A stretch of 17,500 nucleotides of DNA from positions 1 through 17,500 of the forward strand of contig JAHBMJ010002134.1 of NCBI GenBank assembly GCA_018398765.1, written 5' to 3'. Below are positions 1-8,205 of the stretch, one piece after another; the stretch's first letter is position 1, and every line of letters starts with the position of its first letter. The DNA is from Chromera velia. Lineage: Eukaryota; Sar; Chromeraceae. The notes beneath the pieces were generated by a model. It ran no database searches. It was given only the letters and a program-made list of their open reading frames with translations, and was not told the origin of the DNA. The position numbers were made by a program, and so were the translations under genes.

Positions 1-351
1 CTCACAGGGGGGGATATAGATAGAACCCAACCAGAACGGCTGTGCGATAAATGTTTGTCTCCCTCGCGTATGATCAAAGATGAGGTTCATGTCCTGACGG
101 AGTGTAAGGACACAGAAAGGGAACGGAACAGGCTGAAAGAACTGTATAAAATTGCGAAGCAGAGAGCGCCCATTAACATAAGAATACAGATTGCACAACG
201 CGTTGCAGGTGCAACCGGGAGGGGCACTTCTGATAATGAGAAGAAAATGAAGGATATGGTGTTGCTGTTATACACAATCCTGCCTAGAAGCAGTTCCAAA
301 GCTATAGCCGACTGTCTCAAGAAGGTCCATTCTGTTGATAAGGTAAGTTGA
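1..351 (+). CDS. LINE-type reverse transcriptase protein, C-terminal fragment (5' truncated by window edge)
   Basis: The frame is open from the first base and ends at TGA 349-351, giving 116 residues with no start codon in the window. The segment LCDKCLSPSRMIKDEVHVLTEC (residues about 18-40, split C-x2-C then E-V-H-x4-E-C) is the zinc-finger-like motif found after the reverse transcriptase domain of many non-LTR retrotransposons, where the usual pattern is C-x2-C...E-x-H-x-x-x-E-C. The rest is a basic, helical tail typical of such C-termini. The polymerase domain itself would lie upstream of the window. A second, diverged relative with the same EVHVLTEC core is on the - strand near 8.7 kb, which supports a repeat family. 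Assignment to the LINE class comes from the finger motif and the repeat tail downstream; the exact clade cannot be told. The original protein may have been functional, because no break is visible in this part. Confidence 0.75.
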   Translation, partial: LTGGDIDRTQPERLCDKCLSPSRMIKDEVHVLTECKDTERERNRLKELYKIAKQRAPINIRIQIAQRVAGATGRGTSDNEKKMKDMVLLLYTILPRSSSKAIADCLKKVHSVDKVS

Positions 352-481
352 GGCGAATCAATCCGACTGGCATGCAGGCTTCCTCACCCCCCCCCCCCCA
401 TGAATGTGTGCTCTGGGTTATCCTCAAAGCCTTGTTAGTGGCTTGGGATTTGGCGTCCCTAAATCTAGGATTTAACCCTCA

Positions 482-503
482 ATCATCATCATCATCATCA
501 TCA
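482..503 (+). repeat. (TCA)n microsatellite, possible first retroelement tail
   Basis: Seven consecutive TCA units follow an AT-rich lead about 130 bases after the reverse transcriptase stop codon. Trinucleotide tails of this kind end some LINE families, so this could be the true end of the element. It could equally be an internal UTR repeat. Confidence 0.7.
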
Positions 504-750
504 AATCTTATTATTAATTGTTCTATAGGCCATCATGCAGTGCATGAGTCTAGGACAATGCTTTATTGCCCCTTTGCCAGACCTGCATTATACAACGGGA
601 GGGGGCTTCACTCTCGCAACTCTAAACACCCTGCATCTAGAAGATGCTTTCTAAATCGCTGATGTCGTTTCCCTTCTGTGGGAGGAGTACGACAACTGCA
701 ACAGAGACTCTCAGGCAGTAGAGGCAGACAGGAAGACCGGTGGAAGCTCA

Positions 751-801
751 ATTAAATCAAATCAAATCAAATCAAATCAAATCAAATATAATTAAATCAA
801 A
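751..801 (+). repeat. (ATCAA)n pentanucleotide tail
   Basis: About six perfect AATCA/ATCAA units, followed by a degenerate unit, close the block downstream of the reverse transcriptase gene. The repeat is A-rich on the coding strand. That is what a target-primed reverse-transcription tail would look like, so I read it as the 3' terminus of the element at the window start or of a small element nested behind it. Confidence 0.75.
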
Positions 802-2230
802 CATGGTTAGTAGGTGTCCCCCCAGTCTGGAACAAGCAGCGGTGCTCTAAAAGGACAACCCAAGAGCAAGCAGAGGAAGCAAAACACCCACAATGACTTC
901 AGAGCTTCAACCGACTGAGGAAACGTCTGCGAGCTGGGCTCTCTATTCTATTTAGATCCAGAACCATATGGCAAACACGGCGGTGCCCGTGACTTCACAA
1001 GCCTAGGGGTAGATGCCAGCCTTCCAGGTTTCCCCCTTCCTTCAATGCCGACCAGACAAGCCGCGCTCACGGCCGCAGCCAGTTTTTGAAAAGGCGGTGC
1101 TGTGTAGAAGAAGAAAATCGGAGGAGACGGCGAAAATCTGGGGGCATGACTTGATGGGGGTTTTCTACCTGGGTCAGGACGGCAAGTCACATGTATACAC
1201 CCGCCATGGAGCATTTCAGGATGGCTGTGATAGCATGAGTTTCCCAGTATTCGAACACCAGTCAGAGAAAAGTAAAGAGAATAAAGAAAAAGAGAAAAAG
1301 AGAGAGATGGGATAGAAGAAGGCAGGTAGCTTAGCTCTCCCCAGCCACCTTATAATCCTACAGACCAGCGTTTAAAGCCGACCTTTTCTCATATATAATT
1401 CACATTAGCAATTAATTAACATTATGTAACCACTACATTGATGGCAACCTAGATGGCAACCCAAGTATACGTGATACATTCAGCATCATATGTTGTTTTT
1501 CATATACAGGCTGGGCATATAAAGGCATTGACAAACATCATATGCGCAGTGAAGCATGCAGGAGTCTGTGCATGCGAAAGTCACGGTCTGAAAGTGGAGG
1601 ACTTCGGACGTTCATGCAAACCCATGACTGTGCGTCTCGATCAGAATCGAACGTACTGCTTATTCACGGCTTTGCGTCCGAGGTCTGCAACGCTACAGAT
1701 CAATCAGTATTCACCCATGTATAGGCCGATCAACAAATGTAGGGACAGATGCTCCAGTTTTTGCTCGGTCAGCAGTGAAGAAAGGCGAAGAGGAAGTGGT
1801 CAGTCGAGAGAGACATGATGATGTCAAGCAGACAAAATCGAATGAAGGGAATGAAGACTCATAGGCCTCCAGAGGAACGACGAACATTTCATCATCTTTG
1901 CTCTTTGGAGTGCCAACGGGCGAGACCAACCTTGGGGGCCAATGATAATTCTCCAACTCCAATGATGCATCAATCTTCTCTTTCTCTCTCCGTCGGAGAG
2001 GAGAAAGGCGCATCCGTCAATCGCTCGACGGGAGGGAGAGAGGACTACAAAGAATGAAAAGAACAGAAACAGAACTCAAGCAACCACCGGACGTCCGCAC
2101 GCACTGCGAAGAACTCAGATACATGCAGGTGCTGCATGGAAGGAAGGAACTGCCGCCGTTCCGAGTCACCCCCCATGAGAGGAGATGAGAGAAAGAGAGG
2201 AAACGAAAGAAATGGGCGACATACGAGTCG
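802..2230. other. Intergenic stretch with no convincing gene
   Basis: Several frames of 80-120 codons exist on both strands, but they overlap each other, match no family I recognise and show no domain-like composition. A purine-rich patch (about 1262-1320) is the only compositional landmark. No RNA gene or terminal repeats were seen. Confidence 0.5.
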
Positions 2231-2562
2231 AACTGAATGAAAAAATTAATGCTGGAAGACAAGAAAAACAGATGCAGACCGGGACGGAGAGAGAACACTG
2301 ACAACGACAGTCTCCCAGTGCCTCTTTCCTTTCCTATTTATTCATTCGTCTGGTCACCCCCCGTCCCCAACCGGATCAAAAAGAGAGAGAGAAAAGAGTC
2401 GTCCCCAACGATTGTTGAAAGCAAAGAAGCCAAAACAGACAGACAGAAAAGACAAACAGGCAGGCGAAGAGCCAGGCAGACGACTGCCCAGCTGAACTGA
2501 GATTGATGCACGCATGTGACTGCTTGTCTTCAGTCACACACACACACACACACACACACACG

Positions 2563-2594
<32 letters not shown>

Positions 2595-3425
2595 AGAGAG
2601 AGAGAGCGGTGAAGGGCAAAAACTGCACAGACACAGAAAGAGGCGTGGAGACAGACAGACCGTAGACTTCCTACAGCCAGACAGAACGGAAGCAATCGAA
2701 CTTCTTCTTGTCAGAGCATTGAGGAGACAGCAGACGAAGCAGAAAGGAGGACTCTCCATCGTCTCCTGTCCCCTTCCTTTTTTTTTGCCCCTTTCCTTTT
2801 TGTTCCTTCGAACTTCTCATTCCTTTCTTTCTGCATGCTGGAAGGACCTTTCTCTGACCTGTTGTCGTTCGTCGAATTCTTCGACGAAGTTGTCCGTCTG
2901 GTCTGTCGTATTTCTCACTGCCTCTTTTGCTTGTGCGGCTGCCGGAAGTAACAAACTTCTCACAGAGAGACAGAAAGAGGGAGAGAGTAAGAAAAAGAGA
3001 CAGAGAAAGAGAGAGAGGGGAGCTCAGCAGGACTTTCTTGAAAGGCAGGTCTACTACTTTGGGGCAAAAACAGACCAACAAAAAGAACATGAATCCAAAA
3101 TGGGCAACGTCTTTCTCATGTGTATTTCTCTCCCTCTCCCAGATCCTCTTCATATGTGTTTCTTTCTCTCCAGTACCTCTCCACAGAATTCCTTCTGTTC
3201 TCCCTCTCTTTTCCGGTTTCCTTCACTCCTTCGTTCTTTTCTCATCTGTTTGTTCTTTCGTTGTCTCAATCAACACAACCCAAAATAAGTAAGGAGCGCA
3301 ACCATGATGGCCTCATCCGTCAGAACAGTCAAAAGCCTCCCTTCTTTTTGTTTTTCATGCCCTTGTCATTTTCCTTCACCCGTCCTCTCGCCACTCCTTC
3401 CGAACACCTGCTGTCTGGGACCACT
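2231..3425. other. Purine/pyrimidine-tract intergenic region downstream of the sterol methyltransferase
   Basis: Long strand-asymmetric tracts alternate here: purine-rich at about 2370-2470, 2560-2640 and 2955-3020, and pyrimidine-rich at about 2760-2840 and 3110-3245. They create long spurious frames of arginine/glutamate or serine/leucine/phenylalanine repeats on both strands. The - strand part next to 3425 should contain the 3' UTR of the methyltransferase gene. No polyadenylation signal could be assigned with confidence. Confidence 0.6.
2535..2606 (+). repeat. Compound microsatellite (CA)13-(GA)n
   Basis: A perfect CA run (2535-2561) passes directly into a GA run (2562-2606) that is interrupted by GGGA units. 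Such compound alternating purine-pyrimidine and purine-only tracts are hypervariable and can adopt non-B structure. It lies in non-coding DNA. Confidence 0.95.
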
Positions 3426-5012
3426 TCAAAGCGGTTTACGCCCCTTGACGTAGTAGGCAGGGGTAAAGATTCCGGTGATGCCGCCCGTGGAGAGAGGTTC
3501 CAGGGCGCCGCAGAGCATCGTGTGGGTGGCGACTGTGCCCTGAGGAGCGAGTCCAACAGCCTCGAGGACGGTGACCATGCAGTGGGTGATGGTGCGGCCG
3601 ACAACGGAGGACTTCCAGTTCTCGGGGGACCAGCCGGGGGCGATGGTAGAGTACCAGGGCACCGGGTTCTCTCTCACGTTCTGCTGGCTCTCCTTGCACC
3701 TGCAGAAAGAGAAGAGAAGACCGAGAGGGGGAGGGGAGGGATGAAGAGTGAGGGGGGAGGCCAGACTTCGACGCGCATGGAGGGAGAGAAAAACGAAGGA
3801 ACACAGGGCACGAAATCACGCAGAAGAAGAGGACCCCTGAAGAAGGAATCACATTTGAGGTTCATCTAACGGTATCCGGTGCCAGACTCTCTCCCTTCCT
3901 GAGGGTGCACTAATTTCAAAGTGTCTGTAGGAACTGCTTACAATAGGCTCGGTTTCTAAAATGTGTTTTTTCCCTTTTGCTTTCCTTTCAGTCACACCAC
4001 CTTTTCGACGTTCGTTGGTCTTACTTACTTTTTTTTTTCCTCCCTCCCTCCCCCACTGATAGACTGACCTGTCAAAGTGCTCCTCGACCTGGAAGCCCGC
4101 CTTCTTGAAGGCAGCAACGACGTCCTCCTGTCTGACGAGGTCGGGGAGGGAGTCTCCGGCCTCGATGCCTCTCTTCACGCGCACGTGCTCGGGGTTCTTG
4201 GCGTCGTACTTGTCAGTCATCACCCAGTCGTAAACAACGAAGACACCACCGGGCTTGAGGCACTTGAAGACTTCAGAGAAGCACTTCACTCTGTCGGATG
4301 CGTGGCAAGTGGCCTCGATGGCATAAGCACCATCGTAACCACCGGGAGTAAGCTTCTCAGTGAGTTTCATGAAGTCGCAGTTCACACAGGCTGTCAGGTG
4401 ATCTAGACCCTCTGCGCGATTCAGAGCGGTGGTCTTCTCGATCTGATACTGACAGACGTTGATGCCTGTGACATGGGCCTCCGAGAAACGAGCGATGTTC
4501 CTCATGGGTCCACCCACACCACACCCGAGGTCCAGCCACTTCTGTCCCTTTGTCATGCCACCACGGTGAGCCAACCAGTATTCGTGGCGGCGGAGAGACT
4601 CATGGAAGGGCTCACCCTTGAATCTGGGTGCGAAGTGGAACATGTTCCCCCACCCGTACTGGTAGAAGTCGGTGGCGAGGTCATAGTAGTCGTTGGTCAT
4701 TTCTGCAGCGACAGCTTTTCTCTCCTCTGCAGTCCCCTCCTTCGACTTCTCTGTGTAGAGTTTGTTGTATCGCTCAATCTTCGACCTGGTCTCTTTGTTG
4801 CCAACATTTCCCAAATTGTATCTGGCTGAAACGGCAGAGGCAATGAAGTAGAAGGTCAACAAAACGCAGCCAAAATAGGAAAAGGTGCCTCCCCACGTTC
4901 CCCGAAAAGCAGGAGCGTAGAATTGAGTCAGAAGAGCGATGATCAAAAAGAAAATGGAAGCACAGCCAAAGCCCATGGCCTTGTTGGAATTGTATCTGGT
5001 CTTTGAGGCCAT
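3426..5012 (-). CDS. SMT1: Sterol 24-C-methyltransferase (two exons: 5012-4069 and 3699-3426)
   Basis: The enzyme transfers a methyl group from S-adenosylmethionine to C24 of the sterol side chain (cycloartenol or zymosterol type substrate), the step that makes ergosterol- and phytosterol-like sterols, normally at the ER membrane. The spliced product has 405 residues. Two hydrophobic segments (about 13-33 and 45-63) form an N-terminal membrane anchor. Family signatures follow: YGWG then FHF (119-127), the SAM-binding loop LDLGCGVGGP (160-169), AIEATCHA (231-238) and YDWVMTDKYD (261-270). Exon 2 supplies the conserved C-terminal domain, ending FTPAYYVKGRKPL before TGA. I chose the ATG at 5012; an in-frame TTG four codons earlier is not a credible eukaryotic start. 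The length is somewhat above that of plant and fungal relatives because of the double anchor. Function is secure from the motifs; the preferred substrate is not. Confidence 0.95.
3700..4068 (-). other. Spliceosomal intron (369 nt, phase 2) in the sterol methyltransferase gene
   Basis: Donor: ...GACAG|GTCAGT. Acceptor: TTTCTGCAG|GTGCAAGG. Joining them completes an arginine codon and links EEHFD-R to CKESQQN, giving a continuous methyltransferase C-terminus; reading through the donor instead gives low-complexity sequence with a stop at 3849. The intron has long purine stretches on the coding strand. The GTCAGT donor form is worth noting because the same hexamer recurs elsewhere in the window. 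Confidence 0.9.
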
Positions 5013-5406
5013 TTTGAGAGGCAAATAGGCTCAAGAAAAAGAGGCAAAAATTAAAGGAGCCCTGAAGGCTAGACGGCCAGAAAGAGGGAGGGAGACTTTG
5101 CCCTTCGAAGGTCTTACTGCCTTGACGGACGGCGACGGAAATCAACCAGCAGCAGTGTGGAAATTTGGGATCGATGGAGAACGACGTTTCGCTGCTTGCA
5201 GTGTAAGGCTGGGCACTTTCTTTCCTTCTTTTTGCAGGGGTTGTGAAGAGAAGACAGGAGAAGAATTAAATTTCAGAAATTATTCGCTGTTTAAATTTTT
5301 GGACGTCACGCACTGACCGATAGAGACGGGAACTCCTCGTGGCCCCGCAAAGTGCAACCGAAACCAATCCACCCACGAAATTTCTCTTTTACGGTACTTT
5401 CGCACG
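5013..5406. promoter_or_regulatory. Divergent intergenic region between sterol methyltransferase and kinase
   Basis: The methyltransferase reads left from 5012 and the kinase gene reads right from 5407 or 6037, so this 0.4-1 kb must carry the 5' UTRs and promoters of both. No TATA box, initiator or known operator stands out. The region is therefore called by position only; a shared bidirectional promoter is possible but not shown. Confidence 0.4.
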
Positions 5407-5604
5407 ATGGCCTATCCCGGAAAGTTACTGGAAAGCGTATCCCTCGACTCAGCTAGGGTCCGTGAAAGAAAAGTGAAGTACAGCCGGCCATCAGCCAGCC
5501 ATCTGCCATGCATCCATTTCCACCACAAGGCCAACGTCGACCTATACCGCCCCGCATACATTCCGCCATCATTCCGCCATATTCCTTCACTAAACGGCGG
5601 ACCG
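5407..5604 (+). other. Candidate first coding exon of the kinase gene
   Basis: An ATG at 5407 (context ACGATGGCC) opens 66 codons ending exactly at a GTACGT donor (5605-5610). The matching acceptor CTCTCTTGCAG ends at 5775. Joining 5604 to 5776 is phase 0, and 5776 is in the reading frame that continues without a stop into the kinase at 6037. The resulting N-terminus begins MAYPGKLLES and has no domain I recognise; the protein would be 501 residues. It could instead be a 5' UTR intron with translation starting at 6037. Confidence 0.45.
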
Positions 5605-5775
5605 GTACGTAGACGGTGGTAATTGATGAGTTCTCTCTGGTAGTGTTGGTGGACAGCTCGGAATGGTCTGTTGGACGCCTGTCGATCCTGTGTTTCGCTT
5701 CGTTGGTTTGAAGAGGCAGACTGAGTGCACAATCCACTAAATCGGTTCGAATCGTCCAATCGGTCTCTCTTGCAG
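5605..5775 (+). other. Candidate 171-nt intron (phase 0) upstream of the kinase domain
   Basis: It starts GTACGT and ends in a short pyrimidine tract plus TTGCAG. The intron itself contains in-frame stops (for example TGA just before 5725), whereas the sequence after it is open for 104 codons up to the ATG at 6037. That pattern supports splicing here, but it is not proven. Confidence 0.45.
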
Positions 5776-6036
5776 TGTTTGAATGTGCAGCTCTCTTTGG
5801 ACACCCTACCCTACCGTAAAATACGTGGCGTGCTTTCAGCTGCACAGCGAGCCAGTGAGGTGGTTCGCAGACGTTGCAACCAAGAGAGATCCGTCTCTTC
5901 CGTCTCCGGTTCTTTCTTCGGACAGCTAGCGTCCTTTCAGAGCTGCACCAGTGGTAGCCGCAGTGCAGCTTTCTGTCTGCACTTCTGTAAAGTCGCAGTA
6001 CCAAGAGGACGGTGCGAGAGAGGAGGGAAGAAGAGG

Positions 6037-7083
6037 ATGGCTTCCTCATCTTCAAGCAGGAGTGTCCACCGCAAGTCCTCCACTGCCGGGAGGTCCTCTG
6101 TGGAGGTTCAACTCGATTTCTCTTCATGGAGAAAGGGGGACAAGATCGGGAGCGGAGGGCAGGGGGATGTTTACAGGGCTTTGGTAGACGGTCGTGTGAT
6201 GGCGGTCAAACAGTTTCGACTCGTTGAGTCTTCCGAAGGGGGGGGGACCTCCATCCCTCAATCGTTGCAGGATGAGTTGTCAGCCTACCAAAAGCTGGAG
6301 CACAACCGAATAGTAAGATATCTTCATTTTTCGCAGCAGGAGGAGAGGGGTGCTCTGTATCTAAACATATTTCTTGAATACATGCCGGGAGGGTCAATTT
6401 CCAAGATGGTGAAAACCTACGGGCCCCTTCCAGAGCCGTTGGTTCGAAAGTTTACACGACAGGTCCTCGAGGGTTTGCAGTACCTTCACTCCAAGCATGT
6501 CGTGCATAGAGACGTAAAGGGGGGGAATATCTTGGTAGATGCGAATGGAGATGCGAAGCTTTCAGACTTCGGAACGAGTCAACATTTGGACCCGTTTCTG
6601 GAGACGAAAACTCTTCAGGGGGGGCACGTAAAAGGGACGGCTTTGTGGATGGCGCCAGAGGCCATTTCTCACACTCAGAAGTCAAAACCAGGCAGAAGGA
6701 GCGATATCTGGGGTCTAGGGTGTCTGGTCATTGAAATGCTATCTGGCCAGAAGCCCTGGGGTTCGGCTCTTGCGATGCAGAGTCCGACTGAGATTTTGAA
6801 GGAAATTGTCACAGGGAAAGGCACACCACTTGACGCGTTCCAAGACCTTCTGAAGGCACAGCAACAACACCAGCAGCAACAGCAGGTCGACCAGATGCAG
6901 CAGCCACAGGGGCAGCCCCAACCTCCTCCTGCGGCGCTTCCCGGCTACGCCGAGCCGATTGCCCCCCCCAGTCCTGAATGCATAGATTTCATTCGGAGAT
7001 GCCTGACTCGCGATATGCAGAAAAGGCCCCACGCAGACGACCTGCTTGAACACCCATTTGTGAGAGACGGTACACCAAATTGA
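6037..7083 (+). CDS. Protein kinase, STE11/MAP3K-like (core 348 residues; probably longer at the N-terminus)
   Basis: This is a Ser/Thr kinase with all catalytic landmarks, so it should be active. From the ATG at 6037: the glycine loop IGSGGQGDVYRA (37-48), the ATP-anchoring lysine in VMAVK (58), HRDVKGGN (157-164) with catalytic Asp159, DFG (177-179), GTALWMAPE (200-208) and SDIWGLGCLVIEML (222-235). The HRDVKGGNILVD and GTALWMAPE forms and the SDIWGLG block resemble the MAP-kinase-kinase-kinase group. A glutamine/proline-rich insert (about 275-300) splits the C-lobe before the last helices (SPECIDFIRRCLTRDMQKRP, 312-330). The domain reaches nearly to the C-terminus, and the N-terminal 30 residues are serine-rich. 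The frame stays open upstream for 104 more codons and can be joined to an exon at 5407. No regulatory domain was seen, so the upstream signal and the downstream kinase are unknown. Confidence 0.9.
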   Translation: MASSSSSRSVHRKSSTAGRSSVEVQLDFSSWRKGDKIGSGGQGDVYRALVDGRVMAVKQFRLVESSEGGGTSIPQSLQDELSAYQKLEHNRIVRYLHFSQQEERGALYLNIFLEYMPGGSISKMVKTYGPLPEPLVRKFTRQVLEGLQYLHSKHVVHRDVKGGNILVDANGDAKLSDFGTSQHLDPFLETKTLQGGHVKGTALWMAPEAISHTQKSKPGRRSDIWGLGCLVIEMLSGQKPWGSALAMQSPTEILKEIVTGKGTPLDAFQDLLKAQQQHQQQQQVDQMQQPQGQPQPPPAALPGYAEPIAPPSPECIDFIRRCLTRDMQKRPHADDLLEHPFVRDGTPN

Positions 7084-7417
7084 AAGCCGGTTTCGGTGAG
7101 TTTTCAACTGTTCTCAGAGTAATTGTGAATATTAATTGTGCAAAGTTTGTGGTCGCTACATTCAACAGACAGAGCCTCCGATAGTTAGTCTAAAACCTGC
7201 GAGCGTGCTCGTCCCATTGACATAATTGAAACGACTCGGGTAAGGAAAAGGAAACGAACAAAGGAAAATGTGTGAACACGTGTGCTTCAACTCAGTTAAG
7301 CCTGGCTGGACTCAAAAGGTATGCGGAGACACAAATTGTGCGTAACACTGCGTATGGATGTTGAAGCCGGAATTTGAAAATCTAATTTCGCAGTGAATTA
7401 ATTTACACTCAAAATTC
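7084..7417. other. Kinase 3' flank, no gene seen
   Basis: It presumably contains the 3' UTR of the kinase gene. Composition is mixed and becomes AT-rich towards the end. I see no reading frame, RNA gene or clear polyadenylation signal. Confidence 0.5.
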
Positions 7418-7656
7418 CTAGGCGCCGGTTAGAGAAAAAAAAAAAAGAAAAAAAAATAAGCTATTTGAGGAATTTTTTTTTTTTTCTTTTTTTTTTTATT
7501 TTTCAATCCTGAACAACACTTAGCAACAGTTGTGCAACACACAAACAACACTTGTACAACACTTGAACAACAGTTGTTTGACTGATACAGAAACAAAAAA
7601 GAAAAAAAGTAAAGGGTTTGGGGGGATCTTTTTTTTTTTCCGGTAGCCGGCGCTTA
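7418..7656. repeat. Imperfect inverted repeat around A/T tracts (fold-back or MITE-like)
   Basis: The left arm CTAGGCGCCGGTTAGAG (7418-7434) runs into a long A tract. The right arm (7640-7656), read in reverse complement, is CTAAGCGCCGGCTACCG, preceded on the + strand by a T tract. About 13 of 17 arm positions match, plus the A/T tracts. Between them lie poly-A/poly-T blocks and repeated CAACACTTG/CAACAGTTG words (7511-7577). A non-autonomous fold-back element is one reading. No target-site duplication is obvious. Confidence 0.45.
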
Positions 7657-7762
7657 GTAAAATTCACTTGTAAATTCACTTAAATTCATATAGATTCATG
7701 TAAATTATCTAAATTCACGGCTTAAATTCATGTAAATTCATTTAAATTCATTTGTAAGTTCA
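7657..7762 (+). repeat. Degenerate tandem array of a TAAATTCAT-like unit
   Basis: About nine copies of an AAATTCA(C/T) word are spaced 8-16 bases apart, starting right after the inverted repeat. It is diverged and AT-rich, with no coding potential. Confidence 0.8.
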
Positions 7763-8205
7763 CTCATTTTTGCAAAGTAGTCTCACTTTTTTCACGACTT
7801 AATTTCCTATTTTTTTTCTCTAGTACGTCTTTTCTAAAATTCAATTTTTATCATTTATCTATCCATTTATCTTTTTATAGCAGTTAATTCTTTCTCTCAA
7901 CCTTTTTAAACTATTACTTTTTAAATAAGTTTTCTAGTATTTTTCTTAACTTATATATAGGCTTTTACAAGATTATAGGATTACATTGTGTTCGGGGCCG
8001 GAGCCCTAGACCTGCGTGCCAGTTATCTGACGTCCGCCTTGCACCATATATTCATACATATTACTCCATACCATGTATGCATACATGTAATGACACATCT
8101 CATCATGACATATGAATTTCTTGTCTTGCACTTCAAACTTCAAAACCATTGCTACTGCTGACAAACATGGATGCAGTTGAATTATAGTCTCGGGATAATA
8201 TTAAG
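7763..8205. other. AT-rich non-coding stretch
   Basis: It is T-rich at first and then contains ATACAT-type words (8045-8095). It may include the 3' UTR and tail of the decayed - strand LINE that ends at 8206, but no clear tail repeat is visible. Confidence 0.4.

Larger units (their letters stand above)
1..801 (+). mobile_element. 3' end of a non-LTR retrotransposon
   Basis: After the reverse transcriptase C-terminus at 351 comes about 400 bases of non-coding sequence. It contains a run of 13 C (387-399), a (TCA)n run (482-503) and finally an A-rich pentanucleotide tail (about 754-800). A stop codon followed by a 3' UTR and a short tandem tail is the normal end of a LINE. The two separate tail-like runs could mean one long UTR, or a second short element (SINE-like) inserted at or after the first tail. 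The target-site duplication cannot be checked because the 5' end is outside the window. Confidence 0.6.

Noticed and set aside
1453-1818. 121-codon + strand frame
   Set aside because: It starts at an ATG but overlaps frames of similar quality on both strands, has no recognisable domain and no splice or regulatory support.
2503-3292. Long overlapping frames on both strands (up to 261 codons)
   Set aside because: They are translations of CA/GA microsatellites and purine or pyrimidine tracts, giving arginine-glutamate or serine-leucine runs with no domain. Both strands are open for the same compositional reason.
3120-3869. 249-codon + strand frame
   Set aside because: It lies antisense to exon 2 and the intron of the sterol methyltransferase, whose motifs are unambiguous on the other strand.
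4077-4406. 109-codon + strand frame
   Set aside because: It is the antisense shadow of the methyltransferase exon 1.
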